Source of the DNA: Defluviitaleaceae bacterium
Lineage (GTDB): Bacteria > Bacillota > Clostridia > Lachnospirales > WQUN01
NCBI GenBank assembly: GCA_009777845.1
Contig: WRLD01000002.1
Location: 100,074 to 164,073, forward strand
DNA: 64,000 nt
Direction: 5' to 3'
Shown: positions 33,403-40,334 of the stretch, in pieces
How positions within the stretch are numbered: the first letter of the stretch is position 1
Layout of the letters: each line of letters starts with the position of its first letter
Notes under the pieces: model-generated
Databases searched by the model: none
Seen by the model: the letters and a program-made list of their open reading frames with translations, nothing else
What the model was told of the DNA's origin: nothing
Made by a program: the position numbers and the translations under genes

Positions 33403-34938
33403 TCACCCAGCAATTAAATCACCCAAAACCGTATTTCTTTTAGCAATATCCGCTCGGTGAATTGCCCTAAAAAACGCCTCTCTCTGCCCCACGATAATTA
33501 CCCTTTCTTTCGCTCGTGTAATCGCCGTGTAAATCAAATTCCGCTGAAGCATGATATGCGCTTCGTTCAAAATCGGAATGATTACAATGGGGTATTCGCT
33601 TCCTTGCGATTTATGAATTGTAGTCGCGTAGGCAAGGTCAACGGATAACATTTCTTCCGCGCCGTACAGGGCTTGTCTGCCGCCGCCAAAGTCGATTTTC
33701 ACCTCGTATTCGCCGTTTCGCGCCTTTACAAGCTGCCGTATACGCCCGATGTCGCCGTTGGAAATATCGCCGTTGTTTTTTATTTGCATGACCTTATCAT
33801 GCAGACGGAATCGCTTAAAACCAACGACAATTTCAGGCTTGGTTGCCAACGCAGGATTAAGCGTGTCTTGAATTTCCCTATTCAGCGCATCAGTACCGCA
33901 TTTCCCTTTCACGCGCATGGGTGATAAAATCTGCACCTCGTTAGTGCCGTAGCGTTTTCCGTTTTCCTTTAGCTGTTTAACGGAGCGGTAGTAAAGGCTT
34001 TTCACAAGCTCCGCGGCCTCGGCAGGGGTTTTTGTGTCAATAAATTCAAAATCCGAGCCGTACATCAGCCCTGCGCCCTTGTTTTGCAGAATGGAATGAG
34101 CGTTGAGATTTATTCTGCTAGTCTGTGCTTGGCGGTGAACCACGTCCAGAGTGGTAACAGGAAACGCACCGCTTTTTAATAATTCACGCAGTACATTTCC
34201 TGCGCCGACAGACGGAAGCTGATTGTCGTCCCCCGCAAGCAATAATTTTGTCCGCGGGTTCAAGTTTTTGAAAAGCTGATAAGCCAACGCCATATCCACC
34301 ATAGAAACCTCATCAACCACCAATAAATCCGCCTTAATCGGGCTATTCGCTTCCTCGCAATCCTCGCATAGCCCGAGTATGCTGTGAAGCGTAGCCGCGT
34401 AAGCATTTACGCTTTCTGCCAAACGCCGTGATGCTCTGCCTGTAGGCGCGGCGAACGCAATATTGCCGCCGAAAATTTGTTCATAGACGGCGTAAACAAC
34501 CTGTATCACGGCGGTTTTTCCAGTCCCCGGCCCGCCCGTGATAATAGAAATGTTATTTGTGATTGCCATTTTTACGGCTTCGCGTTGCAGAGCCGCTAGT
34601 GTAATTCCGCACGCCTTTTCCGCTCGTGCGATTATTTTTGAAATGTCGCCTTTGAGCGGCACGGATTTAATCATTGCCTTTGCAAGCCGTGCCGTTTCAT
34701 GCTCCGCGATATAATTCTTGGGCAGATAAATCCGTCCCGATTCCTCACGTAAACGCCCCTCCAAAACCAAGCGAAGAAGCGTTTTTTTGAAAACCGTGCT
34801 TTCCGCCTTGCTTATGCCAAGTAAAGCGACTGCATTTTTGCAAAGCTCGCCGCTAGGCAAAAACAAATGCCCCGACTGCTGTGATTGGCTCAAGGCGTAA
34901 ATAATACCCTGCGCGATTCTGTTTGTGTCGTTATCCAT
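33403..34938 (-). CDS. RecD2-like superfamily 1 helicase
   Basis: A protein of 511 residues from the ATG at 34938, after AAAGGGGAA. IITGGPGTGKT near residues 135-142 is Walker A, LLVVDEVSMVD is Walker B, LAGDDNQLPSVGAG is motif III, and DLAYATTIHKSQGSEYP with YTAITRAKERV are motifs V and VI. This is the order seen in RecD2/TraA-type 5'-3' helicases. It is shorter than host RecD2 (about 700-750) because the N-terminal region is reduced to a small winged-helix-like part. It follows the primase gene by 24 bases; helicase and primase probably work together on element DNA. Confidence 0.88.
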   Translation of the reverse strand: MDNDTNRIAQGIIYALSQSQQSGHLFLPSGELCKNAVALLGISKAESTVFKKTLLRLVLEGRLREESGRIYLPKNYIAEHETARLAKAMIKSVPLKGDISKIIARAEKACGITLAALQREAVKMAITNNISIITGGPGTGKTAVIQVVYAVYEQIFGGNIAFAAPTGRASRRLAESVNAYAATLHSILGLCEDCEEANSPIKADLLVVDEVSMVDMALAYQLFKNLNPRTKLLLAGDDNQLPSVGAGNVLRELLKSGAFPVTTLDVVHRQAQTSRINLNAHSILQNKGAGLMYGSDFEFIDTKTPAEAAELVKSLYYRSVKQLKENGKRYGTNEVQILSPMRVKGKCGTDALNREIQDTLNPALATKPEIVVGFKRFRLHDKVMQIKNNGDISNGDIGRIRQLVKARNGEYEVKIDFGGGRQALYGAEEMLSVDLAYATTIHKSQGSEYPIVIIPILNEAHIMLQRNLIYTAITRAKERVIIVGQREAFFRAIHRADIAKRNTVLGDLIAG

Positions 34939-34962
34939 ATTTTCCCCTTTCACCCTTTCACT

Positions 34963-36075
34963 TTACACAGCGATTTTTTCCGTTATATCAACGGAGTAAA
35001 TATGATTTTTGCTCGCTTTCATGCGGTGCAAATAATAATCATCTATTCCGTTAAGGCTTGTATCGCTCCAAACTGCGGATTTTACTTTTATGCCTAGAGC
35101 AGACAGCCGTTCACGCAATATAACCGCCGATTCTCCGACCTGCTTATTTGTCAGCTTAGTCATATTAAAGGCTTCGACAGCTTCGACCGTGCCGTTTGAT
35201 TTTAGGCATGACAGCAAGCCGTCAATCTCGCTTAAACATTTCGCGCCCGGTATGCAAACAAATGTATAGCCAGTAAGCGCGTGTGCGACCGTGCCTTTCA
35301 ACGCGCCGTCTGTAACATATATTCGTTTTGCCGTAGGGTCGCCTGCAAAATGAATGGGCGTACCAGAGGACGCGCCGCCGTCTATGCCAGTTGACGAAAA
35401 CCATATATATTTACGCTCGTTTACGGGCTTATTTAGGCGGATTTGCATACCCGCTATTTTCCCGTCAATTCCGCATATGGGAATTAACACGCCCGAGGCT
35501 TTCGGCTTTATGCTCCATTCGTCGTTTTCCCTGTAAAAGCCGGGTACGCCCTCCAGAGTGCAACCGCTTTGTAAAAGCCTTGCACATAATTTTTGTTGCC
35601 CGAACGCAGGCACGCTTTTGTAGTTGAATCTTTCAATTTGTTCCTGCGATAGCCCTCTGGCGAGAAGCTGTTCCCTGTGGGGAGCAGCGAGCGTGAGCAT
35701 TGATAGCAGCATTGAATAAGTTTGATGAATGGTGTCGTTGTTCGCGCGGACTATTGGGCTTTCTTTTTGTTCGAGGGTAGCCGTGCTTTCATTCGCGGAT
35801 TTTATTCCGCTACAGCCTAAAATTTCGCAGATTTCCCTAAAAGCGTCTGTATTAGAAACGCCGTGGAGCTTGCCATATAGCTGCACCATTCCGCCGTATT
35901 CGCCGCATGAATTACAGCGGTATACGTTTTTTGCGGCGTTAAGGTTCATTTTGCTTTTTGCCTTGCAAAACGGACAATCTACATCCAAGTTTCCGTTGTC
36001 GGGGTGGGCGTAGCGTATTTTTAACTGCAAAATCTCGGCTATTTGCCGTATTGTAAACGGAAATTTATTAGTCAT
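34963..36075 (-). CDS. DnaG-type primase with zinc ribbon
   Basis: A protein of 370 residues. Cys34-x2-Cys37 and Cys54-x2-Cys57 form the CHC2-like zinc ribbon. The central part (about 180-300) resembles a TOPRIM-type domain, with GVLIPICGIDGKIAGMQIRLN and IYVTDGALKGTVAHALTG in place of the usual EG and DxD boxes. Acidic residues are partly changed, so catalytic activity should be tested. It lacks the host DnaG C-terminal helicase-binding domain. GGGAGGAAAC precedes the ATG. An intrinsic terminator lies 31 bases upstream. Confidence 0.8.
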   Translation of the reverse strand: MTNKFPFTIRQIAEILQLKIRYAHPDNGNLDVDCPFCKAKSKMNLNAAKNVYRCNSCGEYGGMVQLYGKLHGVSNTDAFREICEILGCSGIKSANESTATLEQKESPIVRANNDTIHQTYSMLLSMLTLAAPHREQLLARGLSQEQIERFNYKSVPAFGQQKLCARLLQSGCTLEGVPGFYRENDEWSIKPKASGVLIPICGIDGKIAGMQIRLNKPVNERKYIWFSSTGIDGGASSGTPIHFAGDPTAKRIYVTDGALKGTVAHALTGYTFVCIPGAKCLSEIDGLLSCLKSNGTVEAVEAFNMTKLTNKQVGESAVILRERLSALGIKVKSAVWSDTSLNGIDDYYLHRMKASKNHIYSVDITEKIAV

Positions 36076-36106
36076 TTTGTTTCCTCCCTTTTATTACTGG
36101 TTTTTT

Positions 36107-36151
36107 TAAATAAAAATGAGAACGGAAAAAGGCGTTTGCCTTAAACCGTTC
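36107..36151 (-). terminator. Intrinsic terminator just upstream of the primase gene
   Basis: GAACGG and AGGC (36120-36133) pair with GCCT and CCGTTC (36138-36151); on the minus strand ATTTTTATTT follows. It lies between two genes of the same leftward operon. Confidence 0.7.
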
Positions 36152-36202
36152 CCATTCCATGATTATGTTGCAAAGCAACAAGGTGGGGTGATACGGATAG
36201 CC

Positions 36203-36565
36203 TCAATCAAATCGACTAAACGCCCCCGAATCCGTCAGCACCTTGTAAATTGCTTCCGCGCTTGTGCCGTTAAAGTGAGGCAACAGCACGAGCAATCGTT
36301 CTTTATCCTCGCCTGTAAGCAATACAGGGGGATATTTACTGCCGTGAAGATAAATAATTTCCCACTCGGAAATATTTTTTACGGCAAGCTGTTCTGCAAG
36401 TTTTGTGCAAATATTGATGGTTGGGCCGTTTGCCGCAATAACATCAACATTTTGTACGTCCAATACCTTTTCGCAAAGCTCGGAAATTAGCTTATGCAAA
36501 GAATCCTTGCTTAATGTCCTGCCGTACTCGTCAATCACGAATACAAGCAGCTTGGTTTTTCCCAA
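36203..36565 (-). CDS. Small hypothetical protein
   Basis: A protein of about 120 residues. A GTG at 36574 lies inside the ribosome binding site GGGAGGTGG, so the TTG at 36565, five bases after it, is the better start. The sequence is alpha/beta: KLLVFVIDEYGRTL, VLDVQNVDVIAANGPTINICTKL, then EWEIIYLHGSKYPPVLL. No catalytic motif or family is recognised. It is second in the leftward replication operon. Confidence 0.6.
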   Translation of the reverse strand: MGKTKLLVFVIDEYGRTLSKDSLHKLISELCEKVLDVQNVDVIAANGPTINICTKLAEQLAVKNISEWEIIYLHGSKYPPVLLTGEDKERLLVLLPHFNGTSAEAIYKVLTDSGAFSRFD

Positions 36566-36601
36566 TAAAACCACCTCCCGCCTAATCTAAATATCTCATA
36601 G

Positions 36602-37039
36602 TTAGGCTTCAGTTTCAAGAAAATAACTGTCCATGCCTATGTCCAGTATTTTTTGCATATTGTGCTTAATGGTATCAAGCACAGCCCACATATTGCCCTT
36701 GGTTATGCCAACAGCGGTTTCTACCCCCACAACAAGAACGGGAGTTTCAAATGTGACCTTCCCGTTGCCAAAGCGAACGCCAAAGCTAATTGTAACGCCA
36801 TTCAGCGTTAAATCGCTTAGCTTGCGGGTTTTGTTCTTTTTGTCGAAAGCCAAGGTAATGTCGAGCGGTACGCCGAGTACAAACAGGTCTGTACCCTCGT
36901 AGCGGTCTTGCCGTTCAGTGCTGAACATGACGGCTTTATTGCCCCATACGTGCCTTGCGAACACGGAAACAATATCCGTCATTTGGGATTCAAACTCGTA
37001 TCCCCCAGCTTCAAAGAAGTAATGATTCCTTGTGTACAT
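36602..37039 (-). CDS. Hypothetical protein, first gene of the leftward replication operon
   Basis: A protein of 145 residues from the ATG at 37039 after AACGGAGGG. It is beta-rich, with DRYEGTDLFVLGVPLDITLAF and GVRFGNGKVTFETPVLVVGVET. The mix of ATG-TDL-F and repeated GV strands could suggest a nuclease or nucleic-acid binding fold, but no family can be named. It stands directly after the conserved leader copy 2 and its terminator, in the same place that ssb has after copy 1. Confidence 0.65.
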   Translation of the reverse strand: MYTRNHYFFEAGGYEFESQMTDIVSVFARHVWGNKAVMFSTERQDRYEGTDLFVLGVPLDITLAFDKKNKTRKLSDLTLNGVTISFGVRFGNGKVTFETPVLVVGVETAVGITKGNMWAVLDTIKHNMQKILDIGMDSYFLETEA

Positions 37040-37059
37040 TTACAATCCCTCCGTTTTTT

Positions 37060-37114
37060 GAAAATAAAAACGCGGGAATGTTCGGAATCCGCTTCGATTC
37101 CAGTCCATTCCCGC
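37060..37114 (-). terminator. Leader terminator before the leftward replication operon
   Basis: GCGGGAATG (37072-37080) pairs perfectly with CATTCCCGC (37106-37114). An inner GGAATC/GATTCC helix lengthens it, and TTTTTATTTTC follows on the minus strand. It lies 20 bases before the first gene's start, so it must be passed for expression. Confidence 0.85.
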
Positions 37115-37195
37115 CTTTGGCGTTTGTCGGCTTTTTATGCCGTATTCATTTTTATGCCATATTCATTTTCAGAAAATAAAAAATATCGGATATTC

Positions 37196-37331
37196 ACATA
37201 TGGACACGAAAATAAATCGTGTCAGCATTTCCAAGCAAGCGGCGGCCGTCTAGGGCGTGCCGTTTGCAACCGTGTAATCCGATAAATCTAATATAATCCG
37301 AAATAAATATGTAAGTATAATACCATATATT
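37196..37331 (-). promoter_or_regulatory. Conserved operon leader, copy 2
   Basis: The reverse complement matches 4695-4822. The 48-base core is at 37264-37311 (one difference). In the second hairpin AACGGC pairs with GCCGCT around an inner GCC/GGC; in the third GACACGA pairs with TCGTGTC. Both helices are kept while their sequences differ from copy 1, which suggests that RNA structure matters. The region 37040-37457 has no gene on either strand and acts as a divergent control region. Confidence 0.75.
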
Positions 37332-37345
37332 GCCATGCGCGTCAA
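37317..37345 (-). promoter_or_regulatory. Sigma-70-type promoter of the leftward replication operon
   Basis: On the minus strand TTGACG (37345-37340), exactly 17 bases and TATTAT (37322-37317). It is placed before leader copy 2 just as the promoter at 4682 is before copy 1. Confidence 0.8.
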
Positions 37346-37363
37346 CTTAATTTGTGCCAATAG

Positions 37364-37422
37364 AGCGGAAATGGATTAAATCACGTTCCTTGTGATTCAA
37401 GCCGTTTCCGCTTTATTTTTTT
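37364..37422 (+). terminator. Leader terminator (attenuator candidate) before a small rightward gene
   Basis: AGCGGAAA (37364-37371) pairs with TTTCCGCT (37405-37412), with an inner AAATCAC/GTGATT helix, followed by TTTATTTTTTT. No rightward gene lies before it, so it can only act on a leader. Its sequence resembles the hairpin at 4859-4915. Confidence 0.7.
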
Positions 37423-37457
37423 GTACCAAAAAACAACAACGAGAGGAGGTGAATACC

Positions 37458-37655
37458 ATGCAATTAACCGTAAAGGAAATGGAGCTTTTATGTGTTTTCC
37501 ATGCGGAAAGTCGAACCGCAACACTCGAAGCCGTCAAAAGTGCGGCATTAGGAGCAAAGGGACACCCGAGAGCGGCAGACCTTAATAGTCTGGCAGAAAA
37601 GCTATCCCAAATGCAAGAGGGCGATAATGTCTACCTTGCTTTTGATGTAGTGTAG
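37458..37655 (+). CDS. Small protein, unknown
   Basis: A protein of 65 residues; the ATG at 37458 follows the excellent site GAGAGGAGGTGA. The sequence is helical and neutral (VKEMELLCVFHAESRTATLEAV, then LNSLAEKLSQMQEGDNVYLAFDVV). It could be a small regulator. It has its own upstream attenuator-like hairpin and a downstream terminator that carries a palindromic insertion. No family is recognised. Confidence 0.65.
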   Translation: MQLTVKEMELLCVFHAESRTATLEAVKSAALGAKGHPRAADLNSLAEKLSQMQEGDNVYLAFDVV

Positions 37656-37670
37656 TCAGCGAGGGCAAAG

Positions 37671-37824
37671 CCGACACGCCGCAGGTTTAAGGAGTGTTGA
37701 ATAATGTAAAATTTGCACTGGCATTGCTTCGCAATTGCCCGTGTTTCTGTGCTTCGCACGAAAACACTCGTGCAAATTTATTGAATTATCAACACCCCTA
37801 GGCGTGTCGGCTTTTTTCGCCCTC
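37671..37824. terminator. Terminator stem with a cloverleaf palindrome inserted in its loop
   Basis: GAGGGCAAAGCCGACACGCC pairs with GGCGTGTCGGC-TTTTTTCGCCCTC, giving a terminator for the rightward small gene with T6. The loop (37691-37800) is itself a closed palindrome: GGAGTGTTGA...AAATTTGCAC pairs with GTGCAAATTT...TCAACACCCC, and inside are two hairpins with TTCG-type tips (GGCATTGC/GCAATTGCC and GTGC/GCAC). The last residues of the leftward HTH gene are coded by the right arm. Confidence 0.7.
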
Positions 37825-38196
37825 TAAATTTTTTGCTTTTTGACGAAAATGTTCTTCTTTAAGCTGTTGCAGGAAAATAGCTTCTACAACGGCGGCACGT
37901 CCTGCGGTATCGAGAGCAAGCAGGTCGGTAATAACCTCCGTAACGGTTTTTGTGTCTGTTATTGTCATTTCCAAGCTGGGGACATTAAAATAATCGCCCT
38001 TTCTGCCGATAAGGAAATCGGCGGATACATCATAAAATTCCGCCAGTATAGGCAATACGCGGAGCGGTAAATCACTTTTCCCTTTTTCGTACTTTGAATA
38101 TTGCTGTTGGGTAGTTCCAATCAGTTCAGCAATGGCCTGCTGGCTTATATCTCTATCCTCACGCATATCGCGTAAAAGTATATGGAGCGGCTTCAC
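37798..38196 (-). CDS. XRE/cI-type HTH repressor
   Basis: A protein of 132 residues from a GTG at 38196 after AAAGGAGGTG. Residues 6-62 form the HTH: LLRDMREDRDISQQAIAELI, then TTQQQYSKYEKGKSDLPLRVL. A C-terminal helical part may dimerise. Divergent from it lies the SLOG gene, whose promoter is bracketed by two inverted repeats that this protein probably binds. The C-terminal EGEKSRHA is encoded within a terminator arm, so its end may differ from relatives. Confidence 0.88.
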   Translation of the reverse strand: MKPLHILLRDMREDRDISQQAIAELIGTTQQQYSKYEKGKSDLPLRVLPILAEFYDVSADFLIGRKGDYFNVPSLEMTITDTKTVTEVITDLLALDTAGRAAVVEAIFLQQLKEEHFRQKAKNLEGEKSRHA

Positions 38197-38225
38197 AAAT
38201 ACACCTCCTTTGCGTAAATCGTATC

Positions 38226-38295
38226 ATACGTCTAATAGATGTATTGACTGTCATTGCGTATAGGTGTAAAATAGAGATTACATCTAATATATGTA
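38226..38295 (+). promoter_or_regulatory. SLOG-gene promoter between two operator palindromes
   Basis: TTGACT (38244-38249), 17 bases and TAAAAT (38267-38272) form a strong promoter. ATACGTCTAATAGATGTAT (38226-38244) touches the -35 box, and TACATCTAATATATGTA (38279-38295) covers the start of transcription. Both are the same imperfect palindrome (TACATCTA-TAGATGTA), centred 52 bases apart, about five helical turns, which suits cooperative repressor binding. Confidence 0.85.
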
Positions 38296-38309
38296 CAAGA
38301 GGTGGTTTT

Positions 38310-38861
38310 ATTATTCAAAATTCTAAAAATATCAATCGCGCCTGTGCAATCACAGGACATCGCCCTGCGCGTTTCAGCTTCGGTTACAACGAAAATGACA
38401 AACGCTGCATAAAAATAAAGGAAATAATGGCGGAGCATATCGTCACGCTTATTACCTCTGGGGTAACCGAGATATATTCGGGCATGGCACTTGGAGTAGA
38501 CCAGTGGGCGTGTGAAATTGTGTTGGACATGAAAGAAATCTATCCGCATATCCGTCTAATTGCCGTCCGTCCGTGTGAAGCTCAAGCCGCCCATTGGAAT
38601 AACGAGCAACAGGAAAGGTATTTCAAGATACTGGCGCAGTGCGATGACGTAGTGACAATGCAAGCCCGATACACGCCCTCATGTATTTTCGAGCGGAACA
38701 GGTATCTTATTGAAAACGCAAAATATGTATTAGCGGTTTACGATGGCGGCACTAAAGGCGGTACTGCCTACACCGTAAATTTCGCAAAAAATAAAAGTCG
38801 GTGGATTACAATTATTCACCCTGACACGCTTACTGTTTCTTGGGTTCTTAATGGTAGTTGA
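38310..38861 (+). CDS. SLOG-superfamily protein (YpsA/DUF1273-like), probable ATT start
   Basis: A protein of about 183 residues. CAITGHRPARF, YSGMALGVDQWACEIV and ERNRYLIENAKYVLAVYDGGTKGGTAYTV are the nucleotide- or nucleotide-derivative-binding blocks of the YpsA-like SLOG family. The frame opens upstream only at a TTG that is part of the promoter -35 box, so translation cannot begin there. After AGAGGTGG the first in-frame codons are ATT ATT (38310 and 38313), and there is no ATG, GTG or TTG in frame before the conserved core. A rare ATT start is therefore likely. SLOG proteins are linked to nucleotide signalling and DNA processing. Confidence 0.8.
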   Translation: MIQNSKNINRACAITGHRPARFSFGYNENDKRCIKIKEIMAEHIVTLITSGVTEIYSGMALGVDQWACEIVLDMKEIYPHIRLIAVRPCEAQAAHWNNEQQERYFKILAQCDDVVTMQARYTPSCIFERNRYLIENAKYVLAVYDGGTKGGTAYTVNFAKNKSRWITIIHPDTLTVSWVLNGS

Positions 38862-38885
38862 TAATTCACTAAACGGAGGCATTAT

Positions 38886-40256
38886 ATGAAATATTTCAAA
38901 AATATATCGTCATTTCACGACCTAAGAACGCAATACCGAAAACTTGCGTTGGAAAACCACCCGGACGTAGGCGGTGATGTCAAGACCATGCAGGAAATAA
39001 ATAACGAATACGACCAATTGTTTGCCATATGGAAGCGGCGCAGCAACATCACAAGCAACGAAACGGCACACAGTACCCGAAGAGAATTTTACACACAAAA
39101 TGGCTGGGAGGGCAAGAATTACAACAAAGGCTTATCGCTTAAAGAAATCGCTTGTATAATCCGCGAGTTTATTAAAATCCACTATAGTGATTTTAAGTTT
39201 AGTGTCACTACGGATTACGGAAGTATGAGCCAAGCCCTAAGAATTACGTTAATGGAAGGCCCCCGTGCGGCTTTTAAGACATACTCCGAGCTTACGGAGG
39301 AAGAACGTAGCGAGGTTAGACAAACGCACACGCGGCAAAACAATATCGAATCTTATTATCCTGCGGAGATTGACAAAGAGATTGCGGAGGTCTTTGATAG
39401 GCGGTACGCCGAAAAATATCTAACTGACTACATCAAGGAAGCTGTCGGCGCGGTAGAGGATTATGCAAATTCTTTCAACCAGAGCGATTGCGATTCTATG
39501 ATTGACTACTTTAGTGTGAATTTCTGGTTTCATGGTGTAAAAATCGGAAAATTGGATAAGCCGTATAAAATAGTGGCTCGGGCAAAAAAAGAGATTCCCG
39601 ATGTTGAATATGAAGATGTCGAAATCACGAAAACCCGCAGGCTCAAAGCCATTGAACCGCAGGAAATCGCAGCCCCTGAACAATTCGAGCGAGGGCAGTT
39701 ATTTCAGCTTAAAAATAGCTTTAATTATGGGTGCTGCAAAGGCTTGGTTTATCAAATAGACCGAATCTGCCACAATTACATCTACGCCTACAAGCTCGGC
39801 AAGAGCTACAAAAATGTGTGCAAGGGCAATATCCGCGGCAATTCGTTTAATACGGAAATTGAAAAACTGAGCGCGTGGGTTGAGCGAGGTGCGATTGTTT
39901 TTGTTGAGCTCGTAGAGGTTACGAAAACGGAAGAATATACAAGCATTGTCCGTAGACCGAAAAAGCAGACTGCAATATCTACGGATATTGTGGAATTTGC
40001 GGATAAGGGGCATACTATAACGCAAGATGGAGGCGTGGAGTTTGTGGACAGGGAGTACACGGTAACGCCAGACGTTGATACTCGGGATAACTCGCCTTTG
40101 TGGGTTGTGAAATTTGGGCGTATGGAACGAAGCGATTTTCTAACGGTTCGCGAGCAAATCAAAGAAATGGGCGGCTATTATAGCCGTTTTAAGCGCGGGT
40201 TTATTTTTCAGTTTGAGCCTACGGAAAAACTGAAAGATTTTAATACGGCGATGTAA
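38886..40256 (+). CDS. J-domain protein
   Basis: A protein of 456 residues. Residues 1-50 are a short J-domain with HPD at 25-27 (LRTQYRKLALENHPDVGGD), which would activate a DnaK-type chaperone. The rest (beta-rich middle, repeated VEFxDxxxTVTxD phrases around 370-400, and a final small domain NSPLWVVKFGRMERSDF) is not recognised. Phage and plasmid J-proteins can recruit host DnaK to replication complexes. It lies 24 bases after the SLOG gene with AACGGAGGC upstream, so it shares the repressor-controlled promoter. Confidence 0.8.
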   Translation: MKYFKNISSFHDLRTQYRKLALENHPDVGGDVKTMQEINNEYDQLFAIWKRRSNITSNETAHSTRREFYTQNGWEGKNYNKGLSLKEIACIIREFIKIHYSDFKFSVTTDYGSMSQALRITLMEGPRAAFKTYSELTEEERSEVRQTHTRQNNIESYYPAEIDKEIAEVFDRRYAEKYLTDYIKEAVGAVEDYANSFNQSDCDSMIDYFSVNFWFHGVKIGKLDKPYKIVARAKKEIPDVEYEDVEITKTRRLKAIEPQEIAAPEQFERGQLFQLKNSFNYGCCKGLVYQIDRICHNYIYAYKLGKSYKNVCKGNIRGNSFNTEIEKLSAWVERGAIVFVELVEVTKTEEYTSIVRRPKKQTAISTDIVEFADKGHTITQDGGVEFVDREYTVTPDVDTRDNSPLWVVKFGRMERSDFLTVREQIKEMGGYYSRFKRGFIFQFEPTEKLKDFNTAM

Positions 40257-40284
40257 TAAAAGTATCATATTACCAACAGTTTTT

Positions 40285-40327
40285 GAAGCGAGTAAATTTG
40301 CGTGACTTCCGAAAATTTACTCGCTTC
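40285..40327. repeat. Perfect 15-bp inverted repeat between convergent genes
   Basis: GAAGCGAGTAAATTT (40285-40299) and AAATTTACTCGCTTC (40313-40327) pair perfectly. Neither side has a clear T run, so it may be a weak bidirectional terminator or a binding site. Confidence 0.6.
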
Positions 40328-40334
40328 ATTAGCA

